A stretch of DNA of 64,000 nt, taken from contig LUCM01002370.1 in NCBI GenBank assembly GCA_008360955.1, positions 1 through 64,000 on the forward strand, written 5' to 3'. The position numbers were made by a program, and so were the translations under genes. The notes beneath the pieces are model-generated. The model was given only the letters and a program-made list of their open reading frames with translations. It did not search any database and was not told the DNA's origin. This DNA is from Fasciolopsis buskii. Its lineage: Eukaryota; Platyhelminthes; Trematoda; Plagiorchiida; Fasciolidae. This document shows, piece by piece, positions 23,936 through 38,089 of the stretch. Each line of letters opens with the position of its first letter. The stretch's first letter is position 1.

Positions 23936-26900
23936 ATTTCCAAGTCTCTGGTTTAGTGCATTTTTTCCCACGCTTTATTAAATATACTAAGTCCAGTTAC
24001 TGTTGATTCCCAATATTCAAGAATCTCACCAAATTACGGGACTTTCTGGTGGTACCGTCGATCCATTTTGGCCTATTGCCTGCTTATAGTGGACCACAAG
24101 ATGCACAACAGTGGCACCAAGTGACACTAGTGAGTAGTTCCCGTTGGTCTCAAATCCTCCGCGTGGAAATTTGTTGCCAATTATGCTCTTACCATGCATA
24201 TATATGATCCGATGCACGTGTTATTAGCTATTGCATAGGCATCCCACCTTTTGCACATGAAGGCCTTTTTTGTCACTATCGTCGCACGTCATGGTCATGC
24301 GCCCTTCAAGTCTTGTCCAAGAAATGGGAAATTATTTTTATTGGTATTGTTATAACGGTGTGATGTCTAGATGGGAGGGTGGCTGTACGTTTTAGACAAA
24401 GCTGAGATGGAAGTTAGTCAGTTTACCATACGCTGTTAACAAACCACGGAAAAGTGTCTGATTCAACAACTTTGTGCTTCTAATCACTAGAAGGACCCTC
24501 TTCTGTCACTTTCGCGTAGCTATACACCGAAGCTCTTGGATTACAGCACTTTGATGGGCTAGCACTGTGCGGAACGCTGCTGTTTTGAAGTCATATCTCC
24601 TTTGTTTATGGTAGAAAATAGTGGGACTCTCATAATTACCGGAAGCGATTTTCATTACCATTATCATCTTCCTTGGTAGTGTGTTTCAAATGGCTAAAGT
24701 GCAGATGGAAAAGGATTGGTCTTTGGAAAACCCTCGGGAACATAAGTGTGACACCTTTTGCTATGGACTGTTGAAGCGTTCCTCTTAGGGTTCTTGATGA
24801 ATGCGTCTACCAGTACTCAAGAGAATAGATTGAACAGGAGAAAAAGCTACCGACTCTTCATCTCAAATGGACAGGAATTCAGAGGCAGAGATTTTGGTAC
24901 ATAAAGGTGCAACCTTCCAAATCACATGTTGGTTCAGTGGCTGTTCGGTCCTATCTGACTGGGGAAGAAAAGGCTTAATATATCAAAATACAATTTACAT
25001 GAATTAGCTGAGGTTTTCTAATATTAAGGTAAGCATATGGCACGCAGATTATTTTATTATCTCTTGGTATCACAAAAATGGTAATTTATTAGAGGGCTAG
25101 AACAAAAGTGCCTTGCGGCGATCGAACTTTTGTATATGGGCTGCCCATCCAAAAAGATTCTCTCGGCGCATAGACAAAAGAAGCGCCTACATACTGGTTA
25201 TTTTGCCCGAGCAAATTCTAGGCGGTTGAGAAAAATCTTTAAGTCTTCTGCTAGTTTTACATTGCCGGCTTCCGCCTTCCAATTGGCCATGTCGCTGACG
25301 CATATCATTGTTAGTTGGGATAGGCTTTTGCAGGTCGGAAACGTCTGACCCCAGAGCTAAAATTTGTAGAACCTCAAAGTGAGTTGATGCCACCACGGAA
25401 AATGAGATGCCAACTCGTGACTTAGGTGAATGACTGAATAGGGATAGTAAATTAATCTTTGCGACCGATCCGTCACCCAATGTGGCCTAAGATTGACGAG
25501 AAGAACATCGTGAGGTTCCCTTAGAGGTTAATAAAAACCCCTCGGACATCTTACCATAGCCATGAGGCTGTACCAGATCATCTGTTTTACTGAGTTTCTT
25601 GATAATTCGAAATGTGCCCAGGAGGAATCCATGCCAAAACCACAATATCTGGCTGGTTTTTTGCAGACATGCGAAGATCTAAAGCGGTTTAGCTCATTCT
25701 AGAAATAATAGGCCGGCTGATTGGTCGGCAGATTTCCGAAGCATTGTGATCACATTTTTAAGATGTGCCAAACGGTTTATTTATAGCTTGGGGAGGCTCA
25801 CCTGTTCCTGAGCAAGGTCGATGTAGGTAAACATATGAAGACACAAGACAATGTACTGGCCCTTCTAGGTTACCTCGCAATACCTCATGGAATCAAAAAG
25901 GCTCTGCCGCTTTAGCTCTGACTCCAACTTGAAGGATGAGGTTTCTACGTGGTCCCGGTAAAAAAGGTTTTCCAATTGGGACCGGGTCGGATAAGAACAG
26001 AGTGGTCACTCGAACCGAAGATATTGATGTTTCGATGATTCCAGCAGACGGAATGGTGGGCTGCGCAGCAGCAGTCCGCAAGGCTTGGCGGCAGGGGATG
26101 TGGTTTTTTCTTTTTCAAAACGGGCATTTAAACGGAGTGAACTCATTGGCAAAAGGGCCTGAATTTTTTACCCCTTGCCATTGCTGGAATTACTCCCGGA
26201 ATGATGCATTACATGGGTTTCGGGTGTATCTTGAAGCATCCTGATCTCCTAGCAAGGACGTCGTCCTTATCCCTGCATGAAACTGGCGGCATTCAACCAG
26301 TAGGCATCTAGTGGTACGGAGCATCTTCGCCAGCCCTGGGGCTGCACTCTAGGTGCGAAGAACAGGTCTGCTATTAAGACAGTCTCTTCGAACTTTCGTT
26401 TCCGGCTTTTACATCGGTAGATGGATCCGTATCTGTCATTGTTTCTGAGATTTACAAGCTCATTCTTTGGATTTTTGTATGCCAAAGGGGAACGTTAATC
26501 CACTGCCGTGTGCGGATTAGGGATTGCGTTAGCTCGTGTTCGTGTGAGCGTATGGATAGATTTGAGAAAGAGCCAAACAATAAAGATGTGCTCATTTTTC
26601 CTGGAGTAACCGTTCCAGATGTTCTGACCAGCAGACTCGAGGTTGTAACGGATACCGGTGGCCGCATTGACTGAGTGCCAATGAGTTAAGGATTTAGAAG
26701 GGAGCACTGTGATTAATTCCGCTTAGCGGTAGGAGAATTTCCGACACACAAGTAGAACGGTTTTAGAGTAATAAGACTGAATGCGAATCTGGCAAGCTTT
26801 CTAGGAAACAAATTGTGGAATGCTGATGTTATCTGCAGCACTTTTCTGCCAGAACGACCTCTCGCAATCAACTATGTCCAGTTCTTTCTAGATCGACCGG

Positions 26901-29204
26901 AGCCATGTCATACCGATGTGGGTGAATTTTGTTCGGTCTGGCCCCTGGGTCTGCTTCCGGAAGTAAGGACGCAGTACACAAAGGATATAAGAATGGAGTA
27001 TCCCCCATAAAGGTGCGGCTTGAACAATATGCCTTGTATCCTTCGAAATGGAGCAAAGTAACTGCAAGTTTGAAGCTACTTTCATAACACAGGACTCCAC
27101 CGGCCCGGCATATTTTTGTTTCACACATTAGTGATTTGGACAGTGGAATTCTACTGCACCATTGAGATGTTTCAAGGGTATCAAAGACACCAAAATTGAC
27201 ACAGTGGGGGTCCTTGATTCTGGTACTAAATTTTTAGGATTTAGAATCTTTTTATAGGTACTTTACTTTAAGGGCTTGCGACGTGACCGAGGAAAAACGG
27301 ATAAACAATTTCTGGGGGTTAGCGATGGGTTCAGAAACCTTTCGGGAGCATGCACACTGGGTAAGTATCTACCAGTAAAGGTTCAGTTTGGATTGTATCA
27401 CCAATGGTACGGGCCTGATCAAAGCTTACTAGCAATCAGTGTAATGCAATCCCGCAGTGGACATATTACAGCAGCATATCCTGGAATTTATTTTGCCACA
27501 GAATTTTATACACACTGGTCATCAAGGTCTTTGACGGTTTTACGTTCAACCTATCGGGATGACCTTTTATTTTCGTTAGTATTGAAGGCGATGCCGGGAA
27601 ATCAATTATTTTTATTTATCGCCACATGACTTGGGGATTTCAGTGCGTCTCTTATTCTGGACTATCGGCCAAGCTCTTGAGCTGTGGCGTCTCGGATAAT
27701 TTTCTGTAGCCTCTAAAATCCCATCTTCCTAGCTATCATCGGATAGTTTCAGTTAAGAGTGAATTATTGTATCACGTCCCTGTTACCAGCAATTTCTTTC
27801 AAGAAGACTTAATCGCTTCCTCCCATTTCTGCTGTGTATTGACGGCACTGTACTAGCTCAACAAGATAGTATTGTTTCATTTGGCTGACGATAATAAGAC
27901 CATGTATGAATTCCAAATTCATGAATTGGATTCCACATTTTCTAACAACAATAAAGATTTAAAACGACACAACAACTGGTGGGCGTCTAATTTGACGGAG
28001 TTACATGCTACTAAAATTTGGTGCTGACCAACAGATGCCAAGTGTCGGACGACGTTCTAAGGACAGATGAAACATATCTGACCGTGAGCCAGGAATATGT
28101 TATCCATGCATGGCGTTTTCGAGCATTGGCCCTTTTAAGTTGTTAAGGCTGAAAGGGATATCGGGCTCGTTTTTGTTTCATTTGGGCTATTTAAGTATAT
28201 CTAACTATCTAACTAAACCCTATTGCAATACTGCCAAATCATATTTTCCCGTCTAACAAACGCGGACCTACTGTTGATTGAGAGTTCTGAGTTTTTCGCT
28301 TACTAAGAAACTCCCGGGGTACTCCTTCTCATCGCCATGTAAATAACGCTTCTCCCTGTTTTATCTGAGCCCATTGGGGATCAGACTTTTACAGGTAAAC
28401 TCTTTCATTCTGTTTAGAATTTTTATTGTCCGCCATTAACTGTACGATTTCCGTGAAACATGCATCTATAACATTTTCTGTGATAAAGGCGCCTCAGAAT
28501 CACCAGTCTACGAACAATGTCAAATTTAAGGTGTAATTTCTTTCTGACCAAACACCCAAACCTCTGAAACTTCCTTGAACAAAAGTAGATTAGCCATTGA
28601 AGACAAACCGATAACTTTATGATGCACACATTTAGATATTCAGCCGGATAATACCAGTAATCCTTCCCACCCGAGAGCCTACTGGACACCTGCATAAACC
28701 TCTGAATATCCTCCGCACCTGCGGGCTTTTCTTCACCTAACGGTTACTCTTTCAGCTCACACCATCAAAACCCTATCGCGAGCGTGCCTTGTCCGCAAAT
28801 GCGGCTGAACACCGGAAATCAGCCCACTCTCATACAATTACGAGAACCACATGCCACATAAAACCATGACTGGAGGGGAAAATGGCAAAGTACTGAGTGG
28901 ACCATTGCGCTTCTTCGAAAGAAACATACACACGTCTGCCCCCTGGAAACGTGTTAACGCGGATTGTGAGGGAGGTTGACATTCATTAATGATCGATGAC
29001 TCCCCTTTCTGCAGGTATAAGCCCCGGCGAGCTTACCCACGATGGTACAAAGTAAGTACTCGTCTTGTTGGCTAACGCTAATGTAACAGCATCCAGATCA
29101 GGGTCGTAATACACATGAATTCCTCTCCGTTGAAACTGTGATTTTAATTTCTTAAATGGGGATTAGAAATGATATGAATAATCACTCCAACCCAAAATTC
29201 CCTC
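23936..29204. other. no gene recognised
   Basis: I recognise no RT motif, host exon or RNA gene. Open frames reach 117 codons (27276-27629, plus) and 102 codons (25936-26244, plus) without a recognisable domain. The section between about 28250 and 29200 is C-rich on the plus strand. Confidence 0.4.
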
Positions 29205-29945
29205 CACCACACCACGAGTACGCCGGTGTTACCACACTAGTGCGGGGCGCGGTCATATCCACCGCTTTGGCCGGCGCACATCTGGCGGGCAGCCTGACTG
29301 CAGCGGTATGCGGGTGCAAATAGGTTGGCGGATTACACTTCCTGCGTTCACCCTCAAACGGTGGTTTTCAGGTTGGTTGGCCAGCACTCGGTCAGCCCCA
29401 CTCATTAGCACTGCTGTGGTAAACCGCGATTTAGCTCATAAGTTCACGTGCACCACTTTGTATTGGCTTTCACTTGCTCCTTTCCAAAATTCTTCTGCCG
29501 AATCCATACAAAACGATCTCACGAATTGACAGCATTTTTACTGGCATCTGATATAAACTGACTTTCACAATGCACATTGACATCCGAAAACAGCCGAGGA
29601 CCGTCATTTTTCATCAACCTCTTTTCTGGTCTGCGGAATTTGGCAATAGACCGACGATCTTGGTAACAGATCTTTACACGAGTCCACGAGACATCGCCTC
29701 ACTTGACTGCGGTTCTTCTTCTCCTTTTCCAACGCCACCCTCATCACTGAACCACGCTGAAATTCATGAACTAAAATTGCTTGAGATAAACCTCATGTAT
29801 TAGTAGTAAGATCGCACAATTCCCATCCATTGTCACGGCTTTCCTTGCTTAACGGACTGTGCTTTAAGAATTTCCGAGTTTCATACTGCCTTTTTTGGTA
29901 TCCAGTTTGGTTTTCACTCGTATCCATTCCGTTATCACATCCATA
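29205..29945 (+). repeat. anonymous repeat family 2, copy 2
   Basis: Direct-orientation partner of 23195-23935. It keeps CATCTGGCGGGCAGC (29279-29293), ATAGGTTGGCGGATT (29320-29334), the TTTTCAGGTTGG block (about 29365) and an AGACATCGCCTCA block matching AGACATTGCCTCA of copy 1. The two copies are about 6 kb apart. The right end lies about 80 bp from family 1 copy 2, so the families may be nested or may have inserted next to each other. Confidence 0.75.
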
Positions 29946-30027
29946 TTAATACTCATCTCTACCATATAACTCCTGGTTATGGATTATCCCGGCCAACGGG
30001 CGGCGAGAGCCAATGCCCTCCAGCCAT

Positions 30028-30440
30028 ATTTTGCGCCCGCGATACGCACCTCTGATGCATTCAAACCTAGTATTACTCGCAGCACAGGACTGGTAATCAG
30101 CCACAGAAAATTCTTTGTGAACCATTATCTAACTTCGATTTAAAACCCCGTGCTCGGGAAATCACATTGCCTGTTATGATCTTGTGAGCGAAATCACAGT
30201 GCATTGCACATTTGGTTTCCGTTTTCCGTGTCTGCACTTTGCCTTCTTTGCCCAATTTTGATCTTACCTTGCGCATGTCTCTCGTATTTCGAGAAAAATG
30301 CAAAATCAAACAAACCTTTCAAATTACTCAAGGTCGCTCTCACCCTCTCTCCCTTCGATTGATATTGTTTGTATTTCCTGTGCACCATCTCTGTATAACT
30401 TGGTTCGTAAATCGAGAAATGTACATTATTATTGTTATTA
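30028..30440 (-). repeat. anonymous repeat family 1, copy 2
   Basis: Reverse-complement partner of 9384-9812. The core is nearly identical, with scattered substitutions such as at 30163-30165 (CTC here, CAG-derived in copy 1) and 30195. It lacks the 22-bp insertion of copy 1. Right of 30440 the sequence no longer matches. High similarity over the whole length, including non-coding flanks, suggests recent dispersal. Confidence 0.85.
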
Positions 30441-31394
30441 TAAAATGTTTCTACTGTGCTGGATGTTTGCGATAAAACCATAAAATTATCCCCACTTAGC
30501 GCAGCTTCCATCTTGATCTTAGCTTGATCATACATTAGGTCAGACAGTTTCCTTCGAGAGCCTTCCCCATTTCCTTGCTTTTATCGGCGTTCAGATTTAC
30601 TCCCTCACCTTATCATCACAGATACATGGAATCACAGAAGCTGTGGCCAACTACAAATCAGTCCGAGCGCACTTGCCGATGTGACACACCATGACCTTTC
30701 TGATTAGCATTCAATATATCTATCTCCAGTAATCCAGAGTCAAGAGGTATCATATCGGCCTCGCCGTGACCGGGTGTGACTACTGGTTCATCCAGACCCT
30801 GTTGTGTGTTAGGGTTGGCATCAGTTTATGCTTCGATCTCCCAGGACTATTTCAATCATTTTCAGCTTTAACTGTTGCGCTCACCAAAATCCTTGGTTGA
30901 AGTGTCTTCAGACTGTCACCCACGCGGGGCTGTATTCTCCACGTCAGATTAACTAAATCTGTCCCTATTTATCATGGTGGAATGGAATTCCCAATTGCCG
31001 ACCTTCGCTGTATAGCAGTTTTTCCTTCATTTTTACCCCTTCCGCATGTGGTGATTCCTCTCGTTCAAAAATTGAATGCCACCGTCAAGGCATATATAAA
31101 GTCGCGTGCTGTTTCTCCTCTGCTGGCAATCATAGAATTGGTTGTTAGGGTCACGAATTTATTTCGGTTTACCAACTAATTGGATTCATGCCATCACAGA
31201 TGGCCGGGCTCATCCGTTAATTTAATTGCTCTCCTGGCATTTTAGAAGCTTGCTGTAATACTTCGCTATCCGGGTAAATCACCTTGATTTGGATAGTGAT
31301 AATACTAATATTGATCTACTTCTCAATTGAGGCTTCCAGGTTCCATGATCACCATTTATAATTTAAACAACAGGGTAAAATTTTCGTAAAGCTG
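30441..31394. other. no gene recognised
   Basis: No recognisable coding or RNA feature. The longest open frame is 65 codons (30982-31179, plus). Confidence 0.4.
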
Positions 31395-32051
31395 TTATGT
31401 AAAACAAATTTTGAAAAATAAAGCGATTGATTGAGACCGTGGACTGGGAAGTGGAAAATCGGATATGTTAGCGTTCATGGGCTCCAAATTTTTCGTGTCA
31501 ATTTCAGTCGGCCTGTACCGGATTTTGAGCTGTCGAATTTGATTTAGTGCCCGGTCGTTAGACGGCAGCGAACAAAAACGGAGGATTATGAAGTTGGTGG
31601 AAAATAGAGGCCCAATATATAGAGCCAAAGTGAAGTGAAATTGGCTATCGATTGGGATCCGGCGGAAGGACTCGGTAGACGGACTGATGGAACTCAGATA
31701 CAATGATTTAACTTTTACGAGTTCCAATTTAGGATCGGCGATTAAGGAGCAAATTTTTATGTACATGCAGCTAGATTGCCTCGTCCACATAAACATATGT
31801 GGATTGGTCCAAAAATACATAATTTGTAGATCCCGAATTTGAGCCTGAATGTCAATCGAGGCAAAAATGAACTGCAAAAGAGGACGTTTTAGAGACACGA
31901 ACGATGGTCTTTGGGCGACATGCATAATGAATTTAGCAGGAGCAATGCGCGGAGAATTAGCTTCAATTGAAATGCCAATAAATTCGTGTATGCAATTTGT
32001 TTCATTTATTTGAATACAATCCACGGCGAACCACAGGACGAAGTCAGCCAC
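31395..32051 (-). CDS. hypothetical 218-codon open frame
   Basis: This is the longest open frame in the window. At this base composition an uninterrupted frame of that length is unlikely by chance (my rough estimate is well under one per window), but local purine richness of the plus strand removes many minus-strand stops and weakens the argument. The translation is rich in Ile, Ser, Phe and Leu, has no obvious signal peptide or membrane helix, and resembles no family I know. I see no splice partner exon on either side. It could be a real exon, a decayed element ORF or a composition artefact. The start ATG at 32051 is simply the first in frame. Confidence 0.2.
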   Translation of the reverse strand: MADFVLWFAVDCIQINETNCIHEFIGISIEANSPRIAPAKFIMHVAQRPSFVSLKRPLLQFIFASIDIQAQIRDLQIMYFWTNPHMFMWTRQSSCMYIKICSLIADPKLELVKVKSLYLSSISPSTESFRRIPIDSQFHFTLALYIGPLFSTNFIILRFCSLPSNDRALNQIRQLKIRYRPTEIDTKNLEPMNANISDFPLPSPRSQSIALFFKICFT

Positions 32052-35000
32052 TGTGTTAAAAATCCGGGGGACTGAAAGTAGTGTGAGTTCATGAATGGCT
32101 AGGCAATTTAGGCCGAATTGATGTTCGAATAATGGTGCGGAAACTGGATGCGGGACAAGTGTGTTGCTGAGAACAGCGAATTCTTAGGTGGTGGACATAT
32201 GTGGCGGTTTTGTAGATGAGCCTAAGTGCAGCCAGGTAACCATTTGCGCTCAGGCAACGACAGCCATTGTGGTGACTTTACCGATAAGAACGTTAAAAAC
32301 CTGGAGTCACTGCGGACTTGCAGGAGGGCGGAAGACCTTTGACGCAAGAGTGGGAAGCAGGGCAACCCGAAAGCCGTGGGGCCAATGACGTATGGTGAAC
32401 TTCATAGTTTCTCCACTGGCAGAACAGATTCCAGGCTACAAAGTGCAGCACCACATTTACCTTTATGGTCCCATTATCAGCATCCGTGGTGTAAGCATAG
32501 GTTGATCTAATTACAATTGACAGGCAGAAACTACACCATTTTTGATATTCCGACTTGATTATGCGATGTGCGGTGGGGCTTCAAATAGGAAGTAGGTATG
32601 TCAGACTAAGGCTAGCAGCTTACACTACACTCATTTTCGTCCGAAAAGATGCAAACGGGTGGAATCCGGTCGAGGTGGCAGTGAAGACGATGTAAAGTAA
32701 TCCGAACCAGGTACAGTCAAGTTATTGGAAATAGGGAAGGCAGGGAATTTTTGACTGCCTCATTTCAAAATGAAAAAAGCACTGGAACCGGTGGAGTCCA
32801 CCTTAGGTTCGTAGATCGGAGGAGAAAAGAGAGGGAGGCAACGGCCTAAATGCGAACAAGGATATCACGAAAAATTCACTGTAGTATTCCAAAAATGATA
32901 TGGAAATTAAAGGTAATTAGTTAGGTTTTAGAGAGGACGAAGGATAATGAAATCGGGTGCTTTTCTGGACGCATGAAGCAGAGATGAAGGTTCGGTTTAT
33001 AGCGGGTTGAAAGGAACAAAACCCTCTCGCAGACTGACCGTGTTGTTTTAACAGCTGAGAAAAGCAAATAATGACGATAGACAACACATAACTAGGAGAG
33101 GAATACTGGGATGTTACCAAGCCTGACGGAGGTTGAGAATAAGGCTTAGAAATGACAAACACAAATGACATTTAACTCTTGCCGTGCATGGATAATGAGA
33201 CAGAAGTTGCGCTCATGATGCCCCGAGGCTCAGCAACAAGAGGTGAGAAATAATCGTGGTGGAACGCAAGATTCCAGAAAGACGTCATACGCCTGGTCCG
33301 ATAAGCCAAATAAACCAATTTTGAGTGTCACGTGCTAGGTTTTGACGGTGCTATATGACCGTTTTTTATAATGACTGGTTTACGATACCCTGTTTCGCAC
33401 CGAATACTATTCCTTAAAAGTGGTTATTTGACTAGAAAGAATTGGGATTGTGTGCTTCCTCAAAAATCGGACAGAAAGGGTGTGATTGAAAAATTGTAGT
33501 GTAGATGCATTGACGACGGATCCTCTCACCAACGTGAAGACCCCGCATGACAGAACAAAAGCGCTTGAACTTACATTAGGTCTTCGAAGCCACATTGGCT
33601 CCAGTCTCAACAAGCTACACTTCTACTCATCGGAGACTTCCGGACTGTTTCCCATCATTTGCTTAGTAAGTGGTCTTAGGAATATGTTAACAGCCATCTT
33701 GTCGCACTGGAACATATCAAAGTGCACAAGAGCAGCCTATCTTAGTGGTGATATAATGTGGGTAATCTAATGTCTGACTGGCTCTGACGCAAAACCAAAA
33801 GCCCCACCATTCAGTTCAGTAAGCATTTTAGATCTATTGACTAGTATGTCAGTATGCTCTGGAATTATAAATATGGCGGGCTGTTGTAAACCAAAGTCAT
33901 GCACTTGGGCTTGGTGGGAGCCAGTTCTCTTCCAAGTCTTCGTGAGCTGGTTGGAAAGCAAAACTTAAAAATGAGAATACATTTCTTCTAGGCTGAAAAC
34001 TCCATTAGCTAGGTTTTCCCTGATAACGGATTTGTTTAAAGCTAGCACCATTTTTGGAATTTTAAAATGTGAACCACTGGAGCCGAAAACCTTTAGACAC
34101 TTCACGCAGTCTTCAAAGAGGAAGGGGGTCTCATGGAACTACTAAAAATAGATCATATAGTATCAGAAACATTAGTGACCAACCACTTCCATGAATATCC
34201 CCAGTAGTTACGGGCTGTGATTTGGAGAGTTTCTTAGCATACACATTGTGACCACATGACTTTGGACAAAGTGATGGCCATAAGACTTGACTTCTGGTAA
34301 ACGGGAGTGGGGTACATAATTGGGGGTCTTTGTTATATGTAGAAGAACCGCGAACACTACCATAATTCGCGGCCACGGTAATGAGATTCAAAAACCCAGT
34401 CGTACAGTTCCCATATGACAGGATGCATAAAACCATACTGTCTTAAAAATGAAGTGCTTGCTCATTAGCTAGTTGGTGGGTTTTACCTTCATCAACCTTT
34501 CCACCGTTACGGAAACTGTTCGGATGGGATGTACTGTGGATAGTTATGTGAGTGTGGCCGAGTTATTCTTTTTGGCTCATTTTGTTTATAAAAGTCCCCC
34601 ATGGAGCAGGGTAACAGCCATTCTCAAAGTATACAAACCTCAGGGCTGCTTGGAGAAAGGAGTTCGGACCTTGACAGACAGAGATTTTCACATTAGTAGT
34701 TTGGGTAAAATCTCAGACGGGTTGAAGGTAATTTTGGACAAATGTTCACATGTAGGTAACATGGGACACTGAAGGGAAGATCCGTTATCGTTAGATAGCA
34801 AAGCTGCAAAAATTGAGTTAAAAGCTTTGCCCATGTCCAGTCGATTCTCCAGGTGGGTTGTACGATAGGGGGTTGGTTGGGGCCGTTGGTTCATTTGTTT
34901 CATAAACTTTGTTAAGAGTTTTAATTTATGAAGTGTATTATTGATGTTGAGTTTCTGTCAAAGAAAAAGCTGTCAGAATAACGTTCGAAGGTGTAGACAA

Positions 35001-38000
35001 CTCGGCTTGACTGGCGCAAAGCCAACAGGCCTCTAACTGAAGATTGTTCGGAAGAAGGAAACCGTTCCACTTTTAAGCGCTAGCCAAAGCAGTTAATGCA
35101 CTTCCATGAGGTTTGTAAAATGGCCCACCGAGGTACGTGTGGCTTTTTGGTAATGAGTTAGCGAAAAGCAGCAGCAAAGTGACGAGAGGCAATATCCCGG
35201 AATATTCTACCTGAAGGGGATTTCTACCTTTGTTAAACCCCATGTAAACATCAAGAAGGGAGTGCTAACAGCATAACACGCAATGTATTAATCCGGCCCC
35301 CCAGATATACAGCATTCAGGGAGGTACAAGGGAGGTTACGAGGGGCCGAGTATGAAGACTAAAGTGTTTCGGGAACAATGAGGTTCCCAGATTTCAAAAT
35401 GTGCATAAAATGATGCCACTAATTAGGATAAATACCTCAACTTTTGAAGAATGCTTTTGGAGTTCAGATCGGGAGAGCAGTAGAAAAAGTCAGATGTCAT
35501 CAAATATTGTGCCAATGTTAGGACATACAGAATAATCCAAACGGTTTTAATTAGAATGCTAGAAGTGTACGGTCTTGAAATGATCCAACCAAGCGGCCCG
35601 TTGGGATGCACAGTGCACTTGTCGGACTTTTGTTTGGTAAGTCCGCGTCAGCTTAGAAATAAAATAAATAAACATATATCGAACTCCTATTGTGTAAACT
35701 TCAGAGTTTCAGGTTCAAGTAACCCTTTGCAAACACAGTTTCGTGGAATAACTAATCGCAAAAACGATAGAAGACGGGGGAACAGCATAAAACTTTTCAA
35801 ACACAGGATAAGCCGGAGTGCTTTTACTTATAGTATCAATTGACTATTTTCAGTGGTATGTCAAAGGCTTATATTGCAGTGAGAACGTATATCGCTGATT
35901 TCTAATCCGTCTTCATTTATTCCGAACTACATTCCTCAAACCTTTACTTCAAAACTAAGGGGAAATTTAAGTCGGATATAGAGAAGTTATATTAGGATTC
36001 TACGCAAGCTAACAGCCGTAGTTAGGGTTGCAAAAGCAATATTTGACCGAAGAGTAGCGATTAGTGAACGATTCTGGAATAGCCTGATTTCTATATCTAG
36101 GCTAACCTCCAATGAAAGTGATGGTGGCTAGAAGACTACAGAGTCCGTGCCAATTCAAACTATCGCAAGAATGACAGGGATTCTACGGTCCAGCCCCGTG
36201 GGCTCATGTAGCAAGCAACATACCGTATGCGTTGTCGGTGACTCCCATCTTGCGCAAGCCGCTTTTATTCTTCTGTTATCTACAGATTTAGATGCCCACC
36301 CGTCTATTTGGATATACAAAAAATGGCGTCGAAAGTTCGAAACAGGCCATGATCTTCGAACACTCAAATACCACCTTAAAAAGTCGACACCGTTTACATG
36401 CTGATCACATATATTTGTTAACGAATGATGCTCACAGAATCCGAATGCTTGCCTTTTACTAGATGTCTTCGGTGCCCGCATTTACTTTTGGTTATTCCTC
36501 CTTATTCCACTTCTTGAGTCCGACTGACTGGTCTTAGGCAATTTTTTATCGAAATATGCGTCTGATCACTATTTGCCTACGATGTCTTTCATCTGATTGC
36601 GCTTTATTCCTTTCACAACAGCGTTTCCTTCATCGACGCTTTTGAATTCTGGAACCATCTCATAAAGCGTCCCGCTATCCCAAAAGCGGTTAGTTCAGCC
36701 ACATCATTCATTTCAAACTTGGAAAGTTTGTCATCCTCCTTTTAGACCACTGCCGCACAGAAGTCCATCAATGAGTTACTTCCAATCAAATATCGCTGTT
36801 TGCTCCGGTCATTGAGTATCATATTATTACACGAATTCACTGCTCTCTGAATACAAGCCGCTGCAGGCTGAGCCCTAAGCATTTCCCCATAGTTCATGCT
36901 GCCCACAGCCACAAAACTTCTGCTCCAAAGCCATCTGTATCCATCACCATAGTCTTCCTTGATACTTTTACCCAAATCTACCTTGCACCATTCAGCAATC
37001 TACAATTTCCTAAGAAATACCCCAGTGGCCTGATTCTTTCCAGGGTTGTACTGTCACTCGCAATTAGGGTTATAACAACGACTTTCACCACTGCGGCCTT
37101 CTGAATTCCATAGACAAGTTTTACTTGAACGAAACTTGGGTCCCCCGACCAGTTCCCTATGAGGTGGTCACAACGAAATACCTCTATGAAAGCAGTCAGC
37201 CATTTAGTAATACAGCACCACAACTCTTCCGCTCTGTCATGACAACCACCAAAGAACTCTCGTTTTCACTTCAGCCATAATCCTCACAACGGCCCCAACG
37301 ATGGCCCATCAGTCTTTGGTAGCTACAACCTCTCCAATTTCAAGCTGCTACAAATTTACGGTCGCTCAGCTATGAGTAACGTAAGTTGCGCTCTCTGCGA
37401 TGCACCCTTTCCTCGCTGTCAGTTCCAAGATCTCGAGACTTACGGCAATCGTCGTCACAACAGACTATCTCGATTCCACCCTATTTGATGACATTGTCAC
37501 TCGGCCTTTTTCGAGTGATTATCAACAACGTCACCACTCGCAACGCTTAATCCTGGCCACTGGAAATAGGCGAAGTTTGCATGCATCAAAATTTTAAACT
37601 GCGGAATACCTTTAGGTGAACCTTAGATTTCTCCATATGACTGTTAGCAAATGGATTTTGACATGACTCGCTCGCTGCATCTGAGGACCAACTTTGTCAG
37701 CGGGCACTCATAACCGTTTCATAACTGATTCGTTGCTCCGTGAATGCCCAGACTTTTACGGTCACGTTCTGTCCATAAAGAAATAATGATGTACATCATG
37801 CATAACAGTTTGAAACTCCGTGACCCTAAGAGAACCACTGGATCTCTTAACTCATACTTCTACGCCCTAAATACCACCCAAATCACACATCTACCCAACA
37901 TCCCGTAGTCAGCAGACAAAATGCTTCGTCCATCTCGTCTAATACAAAAACAGAATTAACACTAGCCCGTCGTACCAACCTGGCCCGAACATTGGTCTGC

Positions 38001-38089
38001 TTACTGCATTCGGCTTCGGCAAACAAGACAGCGCTTCCAATGGTAAAACCGTTCAGCACAACCATGTTCAGTGGAATGTTGCTCGTGCA
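32052..38089. other. no gene recognised
   Basis: 32100-35500 is purine-rich on the plus strand (32821-32880 has 26 A, 17 G, 10 C and 7 T). 36400-38100 is pyrimidine-rich. Open frames up to 108 codons have no recognisable domain. A frame at 35556-35843 ends in NDRRRGNSIKLFKHRIS, faintly like the C-terminus of a LINE RT, but nothing else supports it. The 5' part of the LINE at 38090 may lie in 36500-38090, though I cannot identify an endonuclease. Confidence 0.4.
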
